Origin: an uncultured Eubacteriales bacterium
GTDB lineage: Bacteria; Bacillota; Clostridia; Oscillospirales; Oscillospiraceae
NCBI GenBank assembly: GCA_958402445.1
Contig: CATXTO010000075.1
Coordinates: 1-5,471, forward strand
DNA length: 5,471 bases
Direction: 5' to 3'
The notes below the pieces were generated by a model. That model had not been told where the DNA came from and searched no databases. It saw nothing but the letters and a program-made list of their open reading frames with translations. The position numbers and the translations under genes were made by a program. Below, piece by piece: positions 1-5,367 of the stretch (position 1 is the stretch's first letter; each line of letters begins with the position of its first letter).

Positions 1-26
1 CCGCGCCGCTCCCTTGCCCCTCCTGA

Positions 27-73
27 CCAAACCGAACCCGCTGCGCTGGGCTTCGGTTTGGGTTTTTGTTTTT
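27..73 (+). terminator. Rho-independent terminator of an upstream gene
   Basis: An inverted repeat pairs 27-39 (CCAAACCGAACCC) with 48-61, with one bulged base (C51) and a GC-rich loop. It is followed at once by GTTTTTGTTTTT (62-73), a strong T tract on the plus strand. This is a typical intrinsic terminator for a plus-strand gene lying left of the window. A TGA at 24-26 immediately before the stem could be that gene's stop codon (reading codons 3-26), but eight codons are too few to identify it. Confidence 0.85.
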
Positions 74-97
74 CTGCGGAAGTTCCCCTAACGGAAT

Positions 98-177
98 GTA
101 GGGGCGACCTGTGGTCGCCCGTTGGGGAAAGATTCCGGGTTTGTAGGGTTTAGCGGGCGAGCGCAGCTCGCCCCTAC
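98..177. repeat. Composite repeat unit 1 (A+ / B-), 80 bp
   Basis: A type A element on the plus strand (98-120) and a type B element on the minus strand (153-177) form an 80-bp unit whose outer ends are inverted (GTAGGGGCG at the left, CGCCCCTAC at the right). The 32-nt linker (121-152) contains GGAA AGA TTCC, itself a small inverted repeat, then GTAGGGTTT. A 23-nt spacer (178-200) follows. Confidence 0.85.
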
Positions 178-200
178 GGGAGGAGAATCGGTGGTGCGGT

Positions 201-280
201 GTAAGGGCGACCTGTGGTCGCCCGTTGGGGAAAGTTTCCGGGTTTGTAGGGTTTAGCGGGCGTGCAAAGCACGCCCCTAC
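201..280. repeat. Composite repeat unit 2 (A+ / C-), 80 bp
   Basis: Same architecture as the preceding unit, but the right element is type C (256-280, loop AAA on this strand). The left element has GTAA instead of GTAG (A at 204), so it is the only copy with a damaged foot tetranucleotide. Linker 224-255; 23-nt spacer 281-303. Confidence 0.85.
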
Positions 281-303
281 GGGAGGAGAATCGGTGGTGC
301 GGT

Positions 304-382
304 GTAGGGGCGACCTGTGGTCGCCCGTTGGGGAATGTTCCGGGCTTGTAGGGTTAGGCGGGCGAGCGCAGCTCGCCCCTAC
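304..382. repeat. Composite repeat unit 3 (A+ / B-), 79 bp
   Basis: Type A plus element (304-326), 31-nt linker (327-357, one base shorter than in units 1 and 2), type B minus element (358-382). The following spacer (383-408) has diverged from the two earlier ones. It resembles the reverse complement of the short spacer in the right-hand array (17 of 23 positions). Confidence 0.85.
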
Positions 383-408
383 GGGATGAAAATTGATGGT
401 GCGGTTGT

Positions 409-433
409 GCGGGCGACCACAGGTCGCCCCTAC
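409..433 (-). repeat. Solo type A repeat element, minus orientation
   Basis: The reverse complement of the type A element, with CTAC at its right foot (430-433). It closes the left array and lies 17 nt before the 451-498 hairpin. It is a single element without a head-to-head partner of its own. Confidence 0.85.
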
Positions 434-450
434 ATCCCCGCCCTGGGAGG

Positions 451-498
451 AACCTGGGACCCTGCAAAACCAAACGGTTTTGCAGGGTCCCAGGTTTT
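451..498. terminator. Perfect 21-bp hairpin, probable terminator
   Basis: Positions 451-471 and 476-496 are perfect inverse complements around the loop AAAC. On the plus strand the stem runs into TTTT (495-498). On the minus strand it begins 16 nt after the stop of the small gene (513-683) but is followed only by TT and then C-rich sequence. It probably ends transcription of the small minus-strand gene and blocks read-through from the left. The better T run faces the plus direction, so its polarity is uncertain; a bidirectional terminator is the likeliest reading. Confidence 0.7.
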
Positions 499-512
499 AT
501 GCCGGGCGGCTC

Positions 513-683
513 TCACATCATGTGCTCCTCGGCGCAATCGTCCACCACCCGCACGCCCATTTCCTCCCGGCTGGCTACGGGAAACATGGCGATGCTGGTC
601 TGGTCGAACTTCGGACACAGGCGGCTCTCCGGGTTTACCCGCAGGCAGTCGTCGGACGGCTCCTTTTTGTCTCGTTTCGGCAT
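513..683 (-). CDS. Small hypothetical protein, 56 residues
   Basis: I do not recognise this family and assign no function. The reading frame extends further upstream, but the ATG at 683-681 is chosen because GGAGGTGAT, a full match to the anti-Shine-Dalgarno sequence, ends 3 nt before it. Codons are strongly GC-ending, as in the operon on the other strand, which supports real coding despite the short length. The product is hydrophilic with no signal peptide or membrane segment. It has a basic start (MPKRDKKEPSDD), three cysteines at residues 13, 23 and 50, and an acidic tail ending CAEEHMM. The cysteine spacing (C-x9-C, then a distant third) is not a recognisable zinc finger. It is divergent from the ymdB operon and followed by a hairpin at 451-498. 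It could be a regulator or an adaptor, but the sequence does not show this. Confidence 0.7.
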   Translation of the reverse strand: MPKRDKKEPSDDCLRVNPESRLCPKFDQTSIAMFPVASREEMGVRVVDDCAEEHMM

Positions 684-686
684 TCT

Positions 687-695
687 ATCACCTCC
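687..695 (-). promoter_or_regulatory. Near-perfect ribosome binding site for the small gene
   Basis: On the minus strand this reads GGAGGTGAT, with 7 nt between GGAGG and the ATG at 683. It decides the start of the small protein in favour of the internal methionine over the longer upstream extension, whose amino-acid composition is low-complexity and implausible. Confidence 0.8.
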
Positions 696-793
696 ACTCC
701 CAGGTTGCCCAGATTTCCCCTGTCTAGCCGGGTCCCTCGCCGCGGGCGGCTCCTGGGTTTTGTCGATTTTTCCTGGCTTCAGGCCGGGTCCGG

Positions 794-822
794 TTGCATG
801 AACGGGAAAATTGGTATATAAT
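794..822 (+). promoter_or_regulatory. Sigma-70/SigA-type promoter for the ymdB operon
   Basis: A perfect -10 box TATAAT (817-822) lies 17 nt after TTGCAT (794-799), which keeps the TTG of the -35 consensus. This sits in the only AT-rich stretch upstream of the operon. Transcription would start near 829-830 and give a leader of about 80 nt. No other convincing promoter is visible inside the three overlapping genes. Confidence 0.7.
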
Positions 823-842
823 AACCCCAAAGCGGATGAAAA
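815..842 (-). promoter_or_regulatory. Possible divergent promoter for the small minus-strand gene
   Basis: On the minus strand TTTTCA (842-837) and TATATA (820-815) are separated by 16 nt; each box matches four of six consensus positions. If real, it overlaps the plus-strand -10 box, so the two promoters would compete, and the small gene would have a leader of about 125 nt. The AT-richness of this one spot makes a chance match easy. Confidence 0.3.
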
Positions 843-884
843 AGTCGTGCTTTTTCGGCGGGAAGCGGGCAAGCCGCCGCTTCC
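838..884 (+). other. Structured 5' leader of the ymdB operon
   Basis: Two stem-loops follow the predicted transcription start. The first is GAAAAAG (838-844) with CTTTTTC (850-856), loop 5 nt. The second is GGAAGCGG (861-868) with CCGCTTCC (877-884). An alternative pairing joins GGCGG (857-861) to CCGCC (874-878), so two exclusive folds are possible. The first hairpin is AT-rich and its 3' arm is T-rich, but there is no free T run after either stem, so it is not a clear attenuator. I recognise no known riboswitch class. Confidence 0.4.
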
Positions 885-910
885 AATTTGCCGCGATTGA
901 GGAGTAAGCT

Positions 911-1687
911 ATGGATTTGCGATTGCTGGCGGTGGGCGACGTGGTGGCCGACTGCGGCGTTTCTATGATTGAAAAGCATTTGCCCCGGCTCCGCCGGGAG
1001 CTCCGGGCGAATTTCACCGTGGTCAATGGGGAGAACGCGGCGGGCCTGGGCATCACCCAGGACCAGGCGGAGACCATCCTGGCCGCCGGGGCCGACGTCA
1101 TCACCATGGGCAACCACACCTTCGGCCGCCGGGAAATCTGCCCCTACTTGGACGACTGTCCCCTGATTCTGCGGCCGGATAACCTGGCGCCCCAGCTCCC
1201 TGGCCGGGGCCGGGGCCTGTTCGACTCCCCGGCGGGGCCCGTGGCAGTGCTGGACCTCATCGGGCGGTGTCACATGGACTACGGCCCGGACAACCCCTTT
1301 TTGCTGGCCGACCGGGTGCTGCGGGAGCTGGACACCCGGCTGGTGCTAGTGGAGATCCATGCCGAGGCCACCTCGGAGAAGCTGGCCATGGGCTATATGC
1401 TGGACGGGCGGGCCTCTGCGGTCTGGGGCACCCATACCCACGTGCCTACGGCGGATTTGCAGATTCTGCCCAAGGGCACGGGCTATGTGACGGACCTGGG
1501 CATGACGGGCCCCAGGATCTCGGTGCTAGGCATCCGGCCGGACCTGTCCGTGGCCCGGTTCCGGGGGGACCTGGCGGGCCGGTACCAGCCTGCGCCGGGA
1601 CCCGGAAAGCTGGAGGCCGCCCTGTTCACCATAGACGCCTGCACCGGCAGGTGCAGAGAAACCCAGCGGGTGATGGTATATGATTAG
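911..1687 (+). CDS. ymdB: YmdB-family metallophosphodiesterase
   Basis: A 258-residue cytosolic enzyme of the YmdB (TIGR00282) family of calcineurin-like phosphoesterases. Bacillus subtilis YmdB hydrolyses 2',3'-cyclic nucleotides and influences biofilm and sporulation decisions; that specific role is known for the family and only inferred here. The dimetal ligands are all visible: D10 in VGDVV, E41/N42 in VNGENAAG, N68/H69 in GNHTF, H150 in the hallmark HAEATSEK, and H175/H177 in WGTHTHVPTAD. Length matches the usual 260 or so residues, so the gene is intact. The ATG is preceded by GAGGAG with a 6-nt gap. It is first in an operon, 8 bp overlapping the next gene. In many Firmicutes ymdB follows the RNase Y gene; here it leads a nuclease/ATPase pair instead. 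There is no signal peptide. Confidence 0.95.
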   Translation: MDLRLLAVGDVVADCGVSMIEKHLPRLRRELRANFTVVNGENAAGLGITQDQAETILAAGADVITMGNHTFGRREICPYLDDCPLILRPDNLAPQLPGRGRGLFDSPAGPVAVLDLIGRCHMDYGPDNPFLLADRVLRELDTRLVLVEIHAEATSEKLAMGYMLDGRASAVWGTHTHVPTADLQILPKGTGYVTDLGMTGPRISVLGIRPDLSVARFRGDLAGRYQPAPGPGKLEAALFTIDACTGRCRETQRVMVYD

Positions 1688-2762
1688 AATTTTGCACGCA
1701 GCGGACCTGCATCTGGGGTCCCGGTTTCAGGGCCTGGACCCGGAGCTGGCGGTCCAGCGGAGAAAACAGCTTCTGGAGGTGCCGGACCGCCTGGCGGACC
1801 TGTGCCTGGAGCGGGATTGCCAGCTTCTGTTCCTGGCCGGAGATTTGTTTGACCGGCCCGAGGGAGACCGGGCGGGAGCCGAGCGTCTGGCCGCGGCTCT
1901 GGAGCGGGCAGGCGTTCCCACATTCCTGACGCCCGGCAATCACGACCCCTACGGGGCCGGCTCCCTCTACCAGAGCTTCCCCTGGCCGGGGAACGTACAT
2001 ATTTTTACCCAGCCCAGCGTTTCCTCCGTGGCCCTGCCGGAGCTTTCCTGCCGGGTCTGGGGCGCGGGCTTTCAGAGCATGGACTGCCCCGGGCTCCTGG
2101 AGGGCTTCCGGGCTGCGGGGCCGGAAGCGGTGCAGCTGGCGGTGCTCCATGGAGACCCCGCCCGGGGAGATTCCCCCTGCTGCCCCGTCACCCGGGCCCA
2201 GGTCGCGGGCTCCGGGCTGGCGTATCTGGCCCTGGGGCACTTGCACAAGGCGGGCCAATTCCAGGCGGGCCGGACCCTGTGCGCCTGGCCGGGCTGTCCC
2301 ATGGGACGGGGCTTCGACGAGACCGGAGTCAAGGGCGTTTATGTGACGGAGGTGGACCGAGACGGGGCCCGGGCGGAGTTCGTCCCCCTGGACGGGGGAC
2401 GGTATGAGGACCTGACGGTGGAGGTGGGGCCGGACCCCCTGGAATCCATTTTGGCCGCCCTGCCCCCGGACGCCGCCCGGGACATTTACCGCATCACCCT
2501 GGCCGGCACGGCGGCGGAAGTGGACCTGGAGGCCCTGACCGCCCGGCTGAAGGACCGGTTTTTTTCCCTGCGCCTGCGGGACCGCACAACACCGCCGGAG
2601 GACCTGTGGGAGCGGGCGGACCGGGACAGCCTGGAGGGGCTCTACTTCCGGCTGCTGCGGGAGGCCATGACCGGCGCGGATGAGCGGACCCGGGAGGTCC
2701 TGACCCTGGCCGCCCGGCTCAGCCGCCGCATTTTGGACGGAAGGGAGGTGGACCTGCCGTGA
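1680..2762 (+). CDS. yhaO: SbcD/Mre11-type DNA repair nuclease (YhaO-like)
   Basis: A 360-residue metallophosphoesterase of the SbcD/Mre11 group (COG0420), expected to cut DNA ends or hairpins with Mn2+ in a complex with the ATPase encoded next. The five phosphoesterase motifs are in order: D9-L-H11, G54-D55 with D58, G86-N87-H88-D89, H157-G-D, and G186-H187-L-H189. A WPG element near 203-205 follows, as is usual in the family. The C-terminal third (about 230-360) is the less conserved capping and partner-binding part. It is somewhat shorter than SbcD or YhaO proteins of about 400 residues but ends normally. The start ATG lies inside the last codons of ymdB, preceded by GGGTGAT at 1668-1674. 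Its stop overlaps the next start by 4 bp. The B. subtilis homologue YhaO pairs with YhaN, the same order as here. The exact substrate is inferred. Confidence 0.93.
   Translation: MIRILHAADLHLGSRFQGLDPELAVQRRKQLLEVPDRLADLCLERDCQLLFLAGDLFDRPEGDRAGAERLAAALERAGVPTFLTPGNHDPYGAGSLYQSFPWPGNVHIFTQPSVSSVALPELSCRVWGAGFQSMDCPGLLEGFRAAGPEAVQLAVLHGDPARGDSPCCPVTRAQVAGSGLAYLALGHLHKAGQFQAGRTLCAWPGCPMGRGFDETGVKGVYVTEVDRDGARAEFVPLDGGRYEDLTVEVGPDPLESILAALPPDAARDIYRITLAGTAAEVDLEALTARLKDRFFSLRLRDRTTPPEDLWERADRDSLEGLYFRLLREAMTGADERTREVLTLAARLSRRILDGREVDLP
2743..2762 (+). promoter_or_regulatory. Translational coupling junction with GTG start
   Basis: GGGAGGTG (2743-2750) lies inside the last codons of the nuclease gene, 8 nt before GTG (2759-2761), which overlaps the nuclease stop TGA (2760-2762) as GTGA. 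This fixes the ATPase start. It implies that ribosomes ending the nuclease re-initiate on the ATPase, which suits two subunits of one complex. Confidence 0.85.
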
Positions 2763-4930
2763 GAATTTTGTCCATGACCGCCACCTTCGGCAACCTGGAC
2801 CACCGGACCCTGACCTTGGAGCCGGGGCTCAACGTGATCACCGCGCCCAACGAGTGGGGGAAATCCACCTGGTGCGCTTTTTTGCAGGCCATGCTCTACG
2901 GCGTGGACACCGGGCAGAAGGCCAGAAAGGGCCTGATCCCCGACAAGGAGAAATACAAGCCCTGGTCCGGCCGGCCCATGGAGGGTTCCATGGAGCTGGA
3001 GTGGCGGGGCAGGCGCATCACCATAGAGCGAAGGACCAAAGGCCGGGTACCCCTGGGGGAATTCCGGGCCTTTGAGACGGACACGGGGGCGCCGGTTCCG
3101 GAGCTCACGGCGGACGCCTGCGGCGAGCGCCTTTTGGGCGTGGAGCGCAGCGTGTACCTGCGCAGCGGCTTTCTGCGGCAGGGAGACCTGCCCGTGACCC
3201 AGGACGAGGCCCTGAGCCGCCGGCTCAACGCCCTGGTCACCACAGGCGACGACAGCGCCGCCGGCCCTGCCCTGGAAAAGCAGCTCCGGGACCTGAAGAA
3301 CAAATGCCAATACAATAGGTCCGGCCTTCTGCCCCAGGTCCGGGAGGCGCTGGAGGAGAAGCGACGGCAGCTCCGAGCCCTGGAGGACCTGGACGCCCGT
3401 AGCCGAACCCTCCGGGAGGCCATGGCGGAGCTGGAGCGCCGGGCCCAGGCCCTGGAGGCGCATCAGCGTGCCCTGGAGGCCCAGGAAAATGAAAAGAAGC
3501 TGCTTAGGGTCCAGGAGGCCCGGCGGGCCGAGCAGGCGGCGGAAGCCGCCTTGGCCCAGGCGGAGCAGCGGTGCCGGGACCTTTGCCCCCGGCAGGAGGC
3601 GGAGCGCCGCCTATTGGAGCTGGACCGGCTGCAGGAGGCCCGGCGGGACCTGGAGCTGGAGGCGGCCATGGAGCCCCCGGCACCGGAGCCGCCCCCGGCG
3701 GCCCCGGCCTTTGCCGGATGCACCGGGGAGGAGGCGGCCCGAAAGGCGGAGCAGGATTTTAACGCCTGGCGCGGCTTAGGCGCGGAGCGGCACGGGGGAG
3801 GCCTGGTTTTGTGGGTGTTGGCCGGAATCTGCCTGGTGGGCGGGGCGGCCCTGGCCCTGCTGCTTCCCGCCCCGGTTGCCTACGCGGGCTTCGGCCTTCT
3901 GGCCGCGGCCCTGGGGCTTGGACTGGGGGCGCTGGCGCTTCGGGGGCGGAAGCGGGTCTGGGCAAAGCGCCTGGCCGCGCTGGAGCAGGAGCTGCTGAGC
4001 CGGTATGAGGCCGGTTCCCTGGAGGAGCTGCCCCAGCTGGCCCGGGACTACGGCGTCCAGGCCGCCTCTTACGCATCGGAGCTGGCCCAGGCGGAGGCCC
4101 GGCGCCAGGAGCTGGCGGCCCGGCGGCAGACGCTGGACCAGCAGCTGCGGAACCTGGCCAGCGGGGAGGAGCAGGCCCTGCGGCGGACGCTTTTGGAGAC
4201 GGTGCAGGCCTGGGACGTCTGGGCGGACGCCCAGCGGGCTGGTATGCAGGCCCTGCGGCACCGGGAGGCCATGGAGGCCATGGCCGAGGGACTGTCCCAG
4301 GCGGCCGAGCCCCGGGAGGATCCTCTGACCCTGCCGCCGGAGGAGACCCGGGCGGTTCTGACCCGGGTCCGGGGGCAGCTGGTGGAGACGCGCTCCAAGC
4401 TGGACGCCTGCCGGGGCCAGGCCCTGGCCCTGGGGGACCGGGACCGGATTGGAGCCCAGGCGGAGGCCCTGGAGGACCGGGTGGCAAGGCTGGAGACCTA
4501 TTATACCGCCCTGGATCGCGCTCTGGCGGCGTTGGAGGAGGCCCGGCAAACCCTGCAAAGCCGGTTCGCCCCCCGGATCACCGCCCAGGCCCGGGAGATT
4601 CTGGCGGAGCTCACGGACGGGCGCTACGACAGGCTTCTGTGGGAGCGGGATTTGTCCCTGTCCGCCGGGGCTCAGGGGGAGGATACCCTGCGTCCGGCCC
4701 TGTGGCGCAGCGACGGCACGGCGGACCAGCTGTATCTGGCCCTGCGTCTGGCGGTGAGCCGGGAGCTGCTGGGGGACGAAGCGCCCCTGGTGCTGGACGA
4801 CGCGCTCCTCCGGTTTGACGACCACCGCCTGGCCGCGGCCCTGAAGCTGCTGCGGCGGGAGGGGCGGCAGGTCCTTCTGTTCACCTGCCAGGGCCGGGAG
4901 GCGGGCTGCCTATCGGAAGGCGCGCCGTAG
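2759..4930 (+). CDS. yhaN: SbcC/Rad50-type AAA ATPase with central membrane hairpin (YhaN-like)
   Basis: A 723-residue split ABC-type ATPase, partner of the upstream nuclease. The N-terminal half-site has a Walker A at 29-37 (APNEWGKST; the usual first Gly is Ala29) and a likely Q-loop Gln141 in FLRQGD. Charged, Ala/Leu/Glu/Arg-rich coiled-coil segments span about 178-300 and 398-610. A proline-rich stretch (304-317) precedes two hydrophobic segments, about 349-369 and 373-394, joined by a short Pro-containing turn and followed by RGRKR; this predicts a membrane hairpin at the tip of the coiled coil. The C-terminal half-site has signature S651-D-G-T (SGGT in relatives) and Walker B LVLDD (677-681). 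There is no CPxC zinc hook. It is much shorter than SbcC (about 1050) or YhaN (about 960), so the arms are compact. GTG is the start, within GTGA, behind GGGAGGTG at 8 nt. Likely role: ATP-gated control of the nuclease, possibly at the membrane. Confidence 0.92.
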   Translation: MRILSMTATFGNLDHRTLTLEPGLNVITAPNEWGKSTWCAFLQAMLYGVDTGQKARKGLIPDKEKYKPWSGRPMEGSMELEWRGRRITIERRTKGRVPLGEFRAFETDTGAPVPELTADACGERLLGVERSVYLRSGFLRQGDLPVTQDEALSRRLNALVTTGDDSAAGPALEKQLRDLKNKCQYNRSGLLPQVREALEEKRRQLRALEDLDARSRTLREAMAELERRAQALEAHQRALEAQENEKKLLRVQEARRAEQAAEAALAQAEQRCRDLCPRQEAERRLLELDRLQEARRDLELEAAMEPPAPEPPPAAPAFAGCTGEEAARKAEQDFNAWRGLGAERHGGGLVLWVLAGICLVGGAALALLLPAPVAYAGFGLLAAALGLGLGALALRGRKRVWAKRLAALEQELLSRYEAGSLEELPQLARDYGVQAASYASELAQAEARRQELAARRQTLDQQLRNLASGEEQALRRTLLETVQAWDVWADAQRAGMQALRHREAMEAMAEGLSQAAEPREDPLTLPPEETRAVLTRVRGQLVETRSKLDACRGQALALGDRDRIGAQAEALEDRVARLETYYTALDRALAALEEARQTLQSRFAPRITAQAREILAELTDGRYDRLLWERDLSLSAGAQGEDTLRPALWRSDGTADQLYLALRLAVSRELLGDEAPLVLDDALLRFDDHRLAAALKLLRREGRQVLLFTCQGREAGCLSEGAP

Positions 4931-4936
4931 GGCGCG
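4921..4936 (+). other. Small hairpin enclosing the operon stop codon
   Basis: CGCGCC (4921-4926) and GGCGCG (4931-4936) are perfect complements around the loop GTAG, which contains the TAG stop of the ATPase gene (4928-4930). There is no T run, so this is not an intrinsic terminator. Such short GC-rich stems arise by chance in DNA of this composition. Confidence 0.35.
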
Positions 4937-4961
4937 GTCCACCCCGGTTCGTCGGGCAACT

Positions 4962-4988
4962 GTAGGGGCGTGCTTTGCACGCTCCTAC
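4962..4988. repeat. Solo type C element with both feet (near-perfect 12-bp palindrome)
   Basis: The arms GTAGGGGCGTGC (4962-4973) and GCACGCTCCTAC (4977-4988) pair around TTT with a single G-T wobble (4967/4983). Unlike the other elements it carries GTAG on one side and CTAC on the other, giving a 12-bp instead of an 8-bp stem. It is the first structure in the RNA after the operon stop and could protect or define the mRNA 3' end. A 23-nt spacer (4989-5011) containing CGGGAT AC ATCCCG follows. Confidence 0.8.
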
Positions 4989-5011
4989 ACCGCGCCATCG
5001 GGATACATCCC

Positions 5012-5091
5012 GTAGGGGCGAGCTGCGCTCGCCCGCTGGGGAAATTTTCTGGTTTTGCAGGGTTTGGCGGGCGTGCAAAGCACGCCCCTAC
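5012..5091. repeat. Composite repeat unit 4 (B+ / C-), 80 bp
   Basis: Type B plus element, 32-nt linker (5035-5066), type C minus element. The linker carries GGTTTTGCAGGGT where the other units have TTTTGTAGGGT or a close variant, and this 13-nt string also occurs in the right arm of the hairpin at 476-488. A 23-nt spacer (5092-5114) follows. Confidence 0.85.
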
Positions 5092-5114
5092 ACCGCGTCA
5101 TCGGGATACATCCC

Positions 5115-5194
5115 GTAGGGGCGAGCTGCGCTCGCCCGCTGGGGGAATTCTCCGGTTTTGTAGGGTTTGGCGGGCGTGCAAAGCACGCCCCTAC
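5115..5194. repeat. Composite repeat unit 5 (B+ / C-), 80 bp
   Basis: Starts exactly 103 bp after unit 4, with the same element types. Linker 5138-5169 includes GGGGGAATTCTCC. This unit and its flanks are copied almost without change at 5345-5471. Confidence 0.85.
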
Positions 5195-5216
5195 AATTTT
5201 GCTATAGGGGGGAATG

Positions 5217-5241
5217 GCGGGCGACCACAGGTCGCCCCTAC
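5217..5241 (-). repeat. Solo type A element, minus orientation
   Basis: The only complete type A copy in the right array, set between two different spacers (5195-5216, AT-rich with GCTATAGGGG, and 5242-5265). It parallels the solo A element closing the left array. A second copy begins at 5470. Confidence 0.85.
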
Positions 5242-5265
5242 ATTTGCACCATCGGGATACATCCC

Positions 5266-5344
5266 GTAGGGGCGAGCTGCGCTCGCCCGCTAGGGGATTC
5301 TCTGGCTCTGTAGGGTTTGGCGGGCGTGCAAAGCACGCCCCTAC
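5266..5344. repeat. Composite repeat unit 6 (B+ / C-), 79 bp
   Basis: Type B plus element, 31-nt linker (5289-5319) that is the most diverged of the right array (TAGGGGATTCTCTGGCTC), and type C minus element. A 23-nt spacer (5345-5367) follows. Confidence 0.85.
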
Positions 5345-5367
5345 ACCGCGCCATCGGGATACATCCC

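Larger units (their letters stand above)
98..433. repeat. Left REP/BIME-like palindromic repeat array (7 elements)
   Basis: The array holds seven copies of an oriented 23-25 nt element: GTAG followed by an 8-bp hairpin with a 3-nt loop. Arms differ by type. Type A is GGGCGACC/GGTCGCCC with loop TGT, type B is GGGCGAGC/GCTCGCCC with loop TGC, and type C is GGGCGTGC/GCACGCCC with loop TTT, all read on the GTAG strand. The order is A+ (98-120), B- (153-177), A+ (201-223, GTAA instead of GTAG), C- (256-280), A+ (304-326), B- (358-382), A- (409-433). The A+ copies are spaced exactly 103 bp apart. Plus and minus copies pair head-to-head across a 31-32 nt linker, and the pairs are separated by 23 nt. 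There is no sign of real coding here: reading frames across the array simply translate the repeats. Confidence 0.9.

Noticed and set aside
98..177. MITE with terminal inverted repeats and target duplication
   Set aside because: The 80-bp units have inverted ends, but no target-site duplication is visible and units are tandem, which fits REP/BIME organisation better.
98..433. CRISPR array
   Set aside because: Spacing is regular, but the intervening sequences are themselves repeats, elements alternate in orientation, and no cas gene is present.
317..821. Plus-strand reading frames of 100-142 codons across the left array and the small gene
   Set aside because: They translate the palindromic repeats or lie antisense to the better-supported small gene, and have no ribosome binding site; such peptides are typical false predictions from this repeat class.
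684..872. N-terminal extension of the small minus-strand protein
   Set aside because: The longer frame would cross the promoter region and has unlikely composition, while the internal ATG at 683 has a perfect ribosome binding site.
3535..3600. Rad50 zinc hook in the CRDLCP segment of the ATPase
   Set aside because: The spacing is not CxxC and it lies within the first coiled coil rather than at the apex, where hydrophobic segments are found instead.
2642..4825. Long antisense frames opposite the nuclease and ATPase genes (up to 349 codons)
   Set aside because: High GC content removes stop codons on the opposite strand; the products are Pro/Gly/Arg/Gln-rich without recognisable motifs, and the sense frames are clear protein families.
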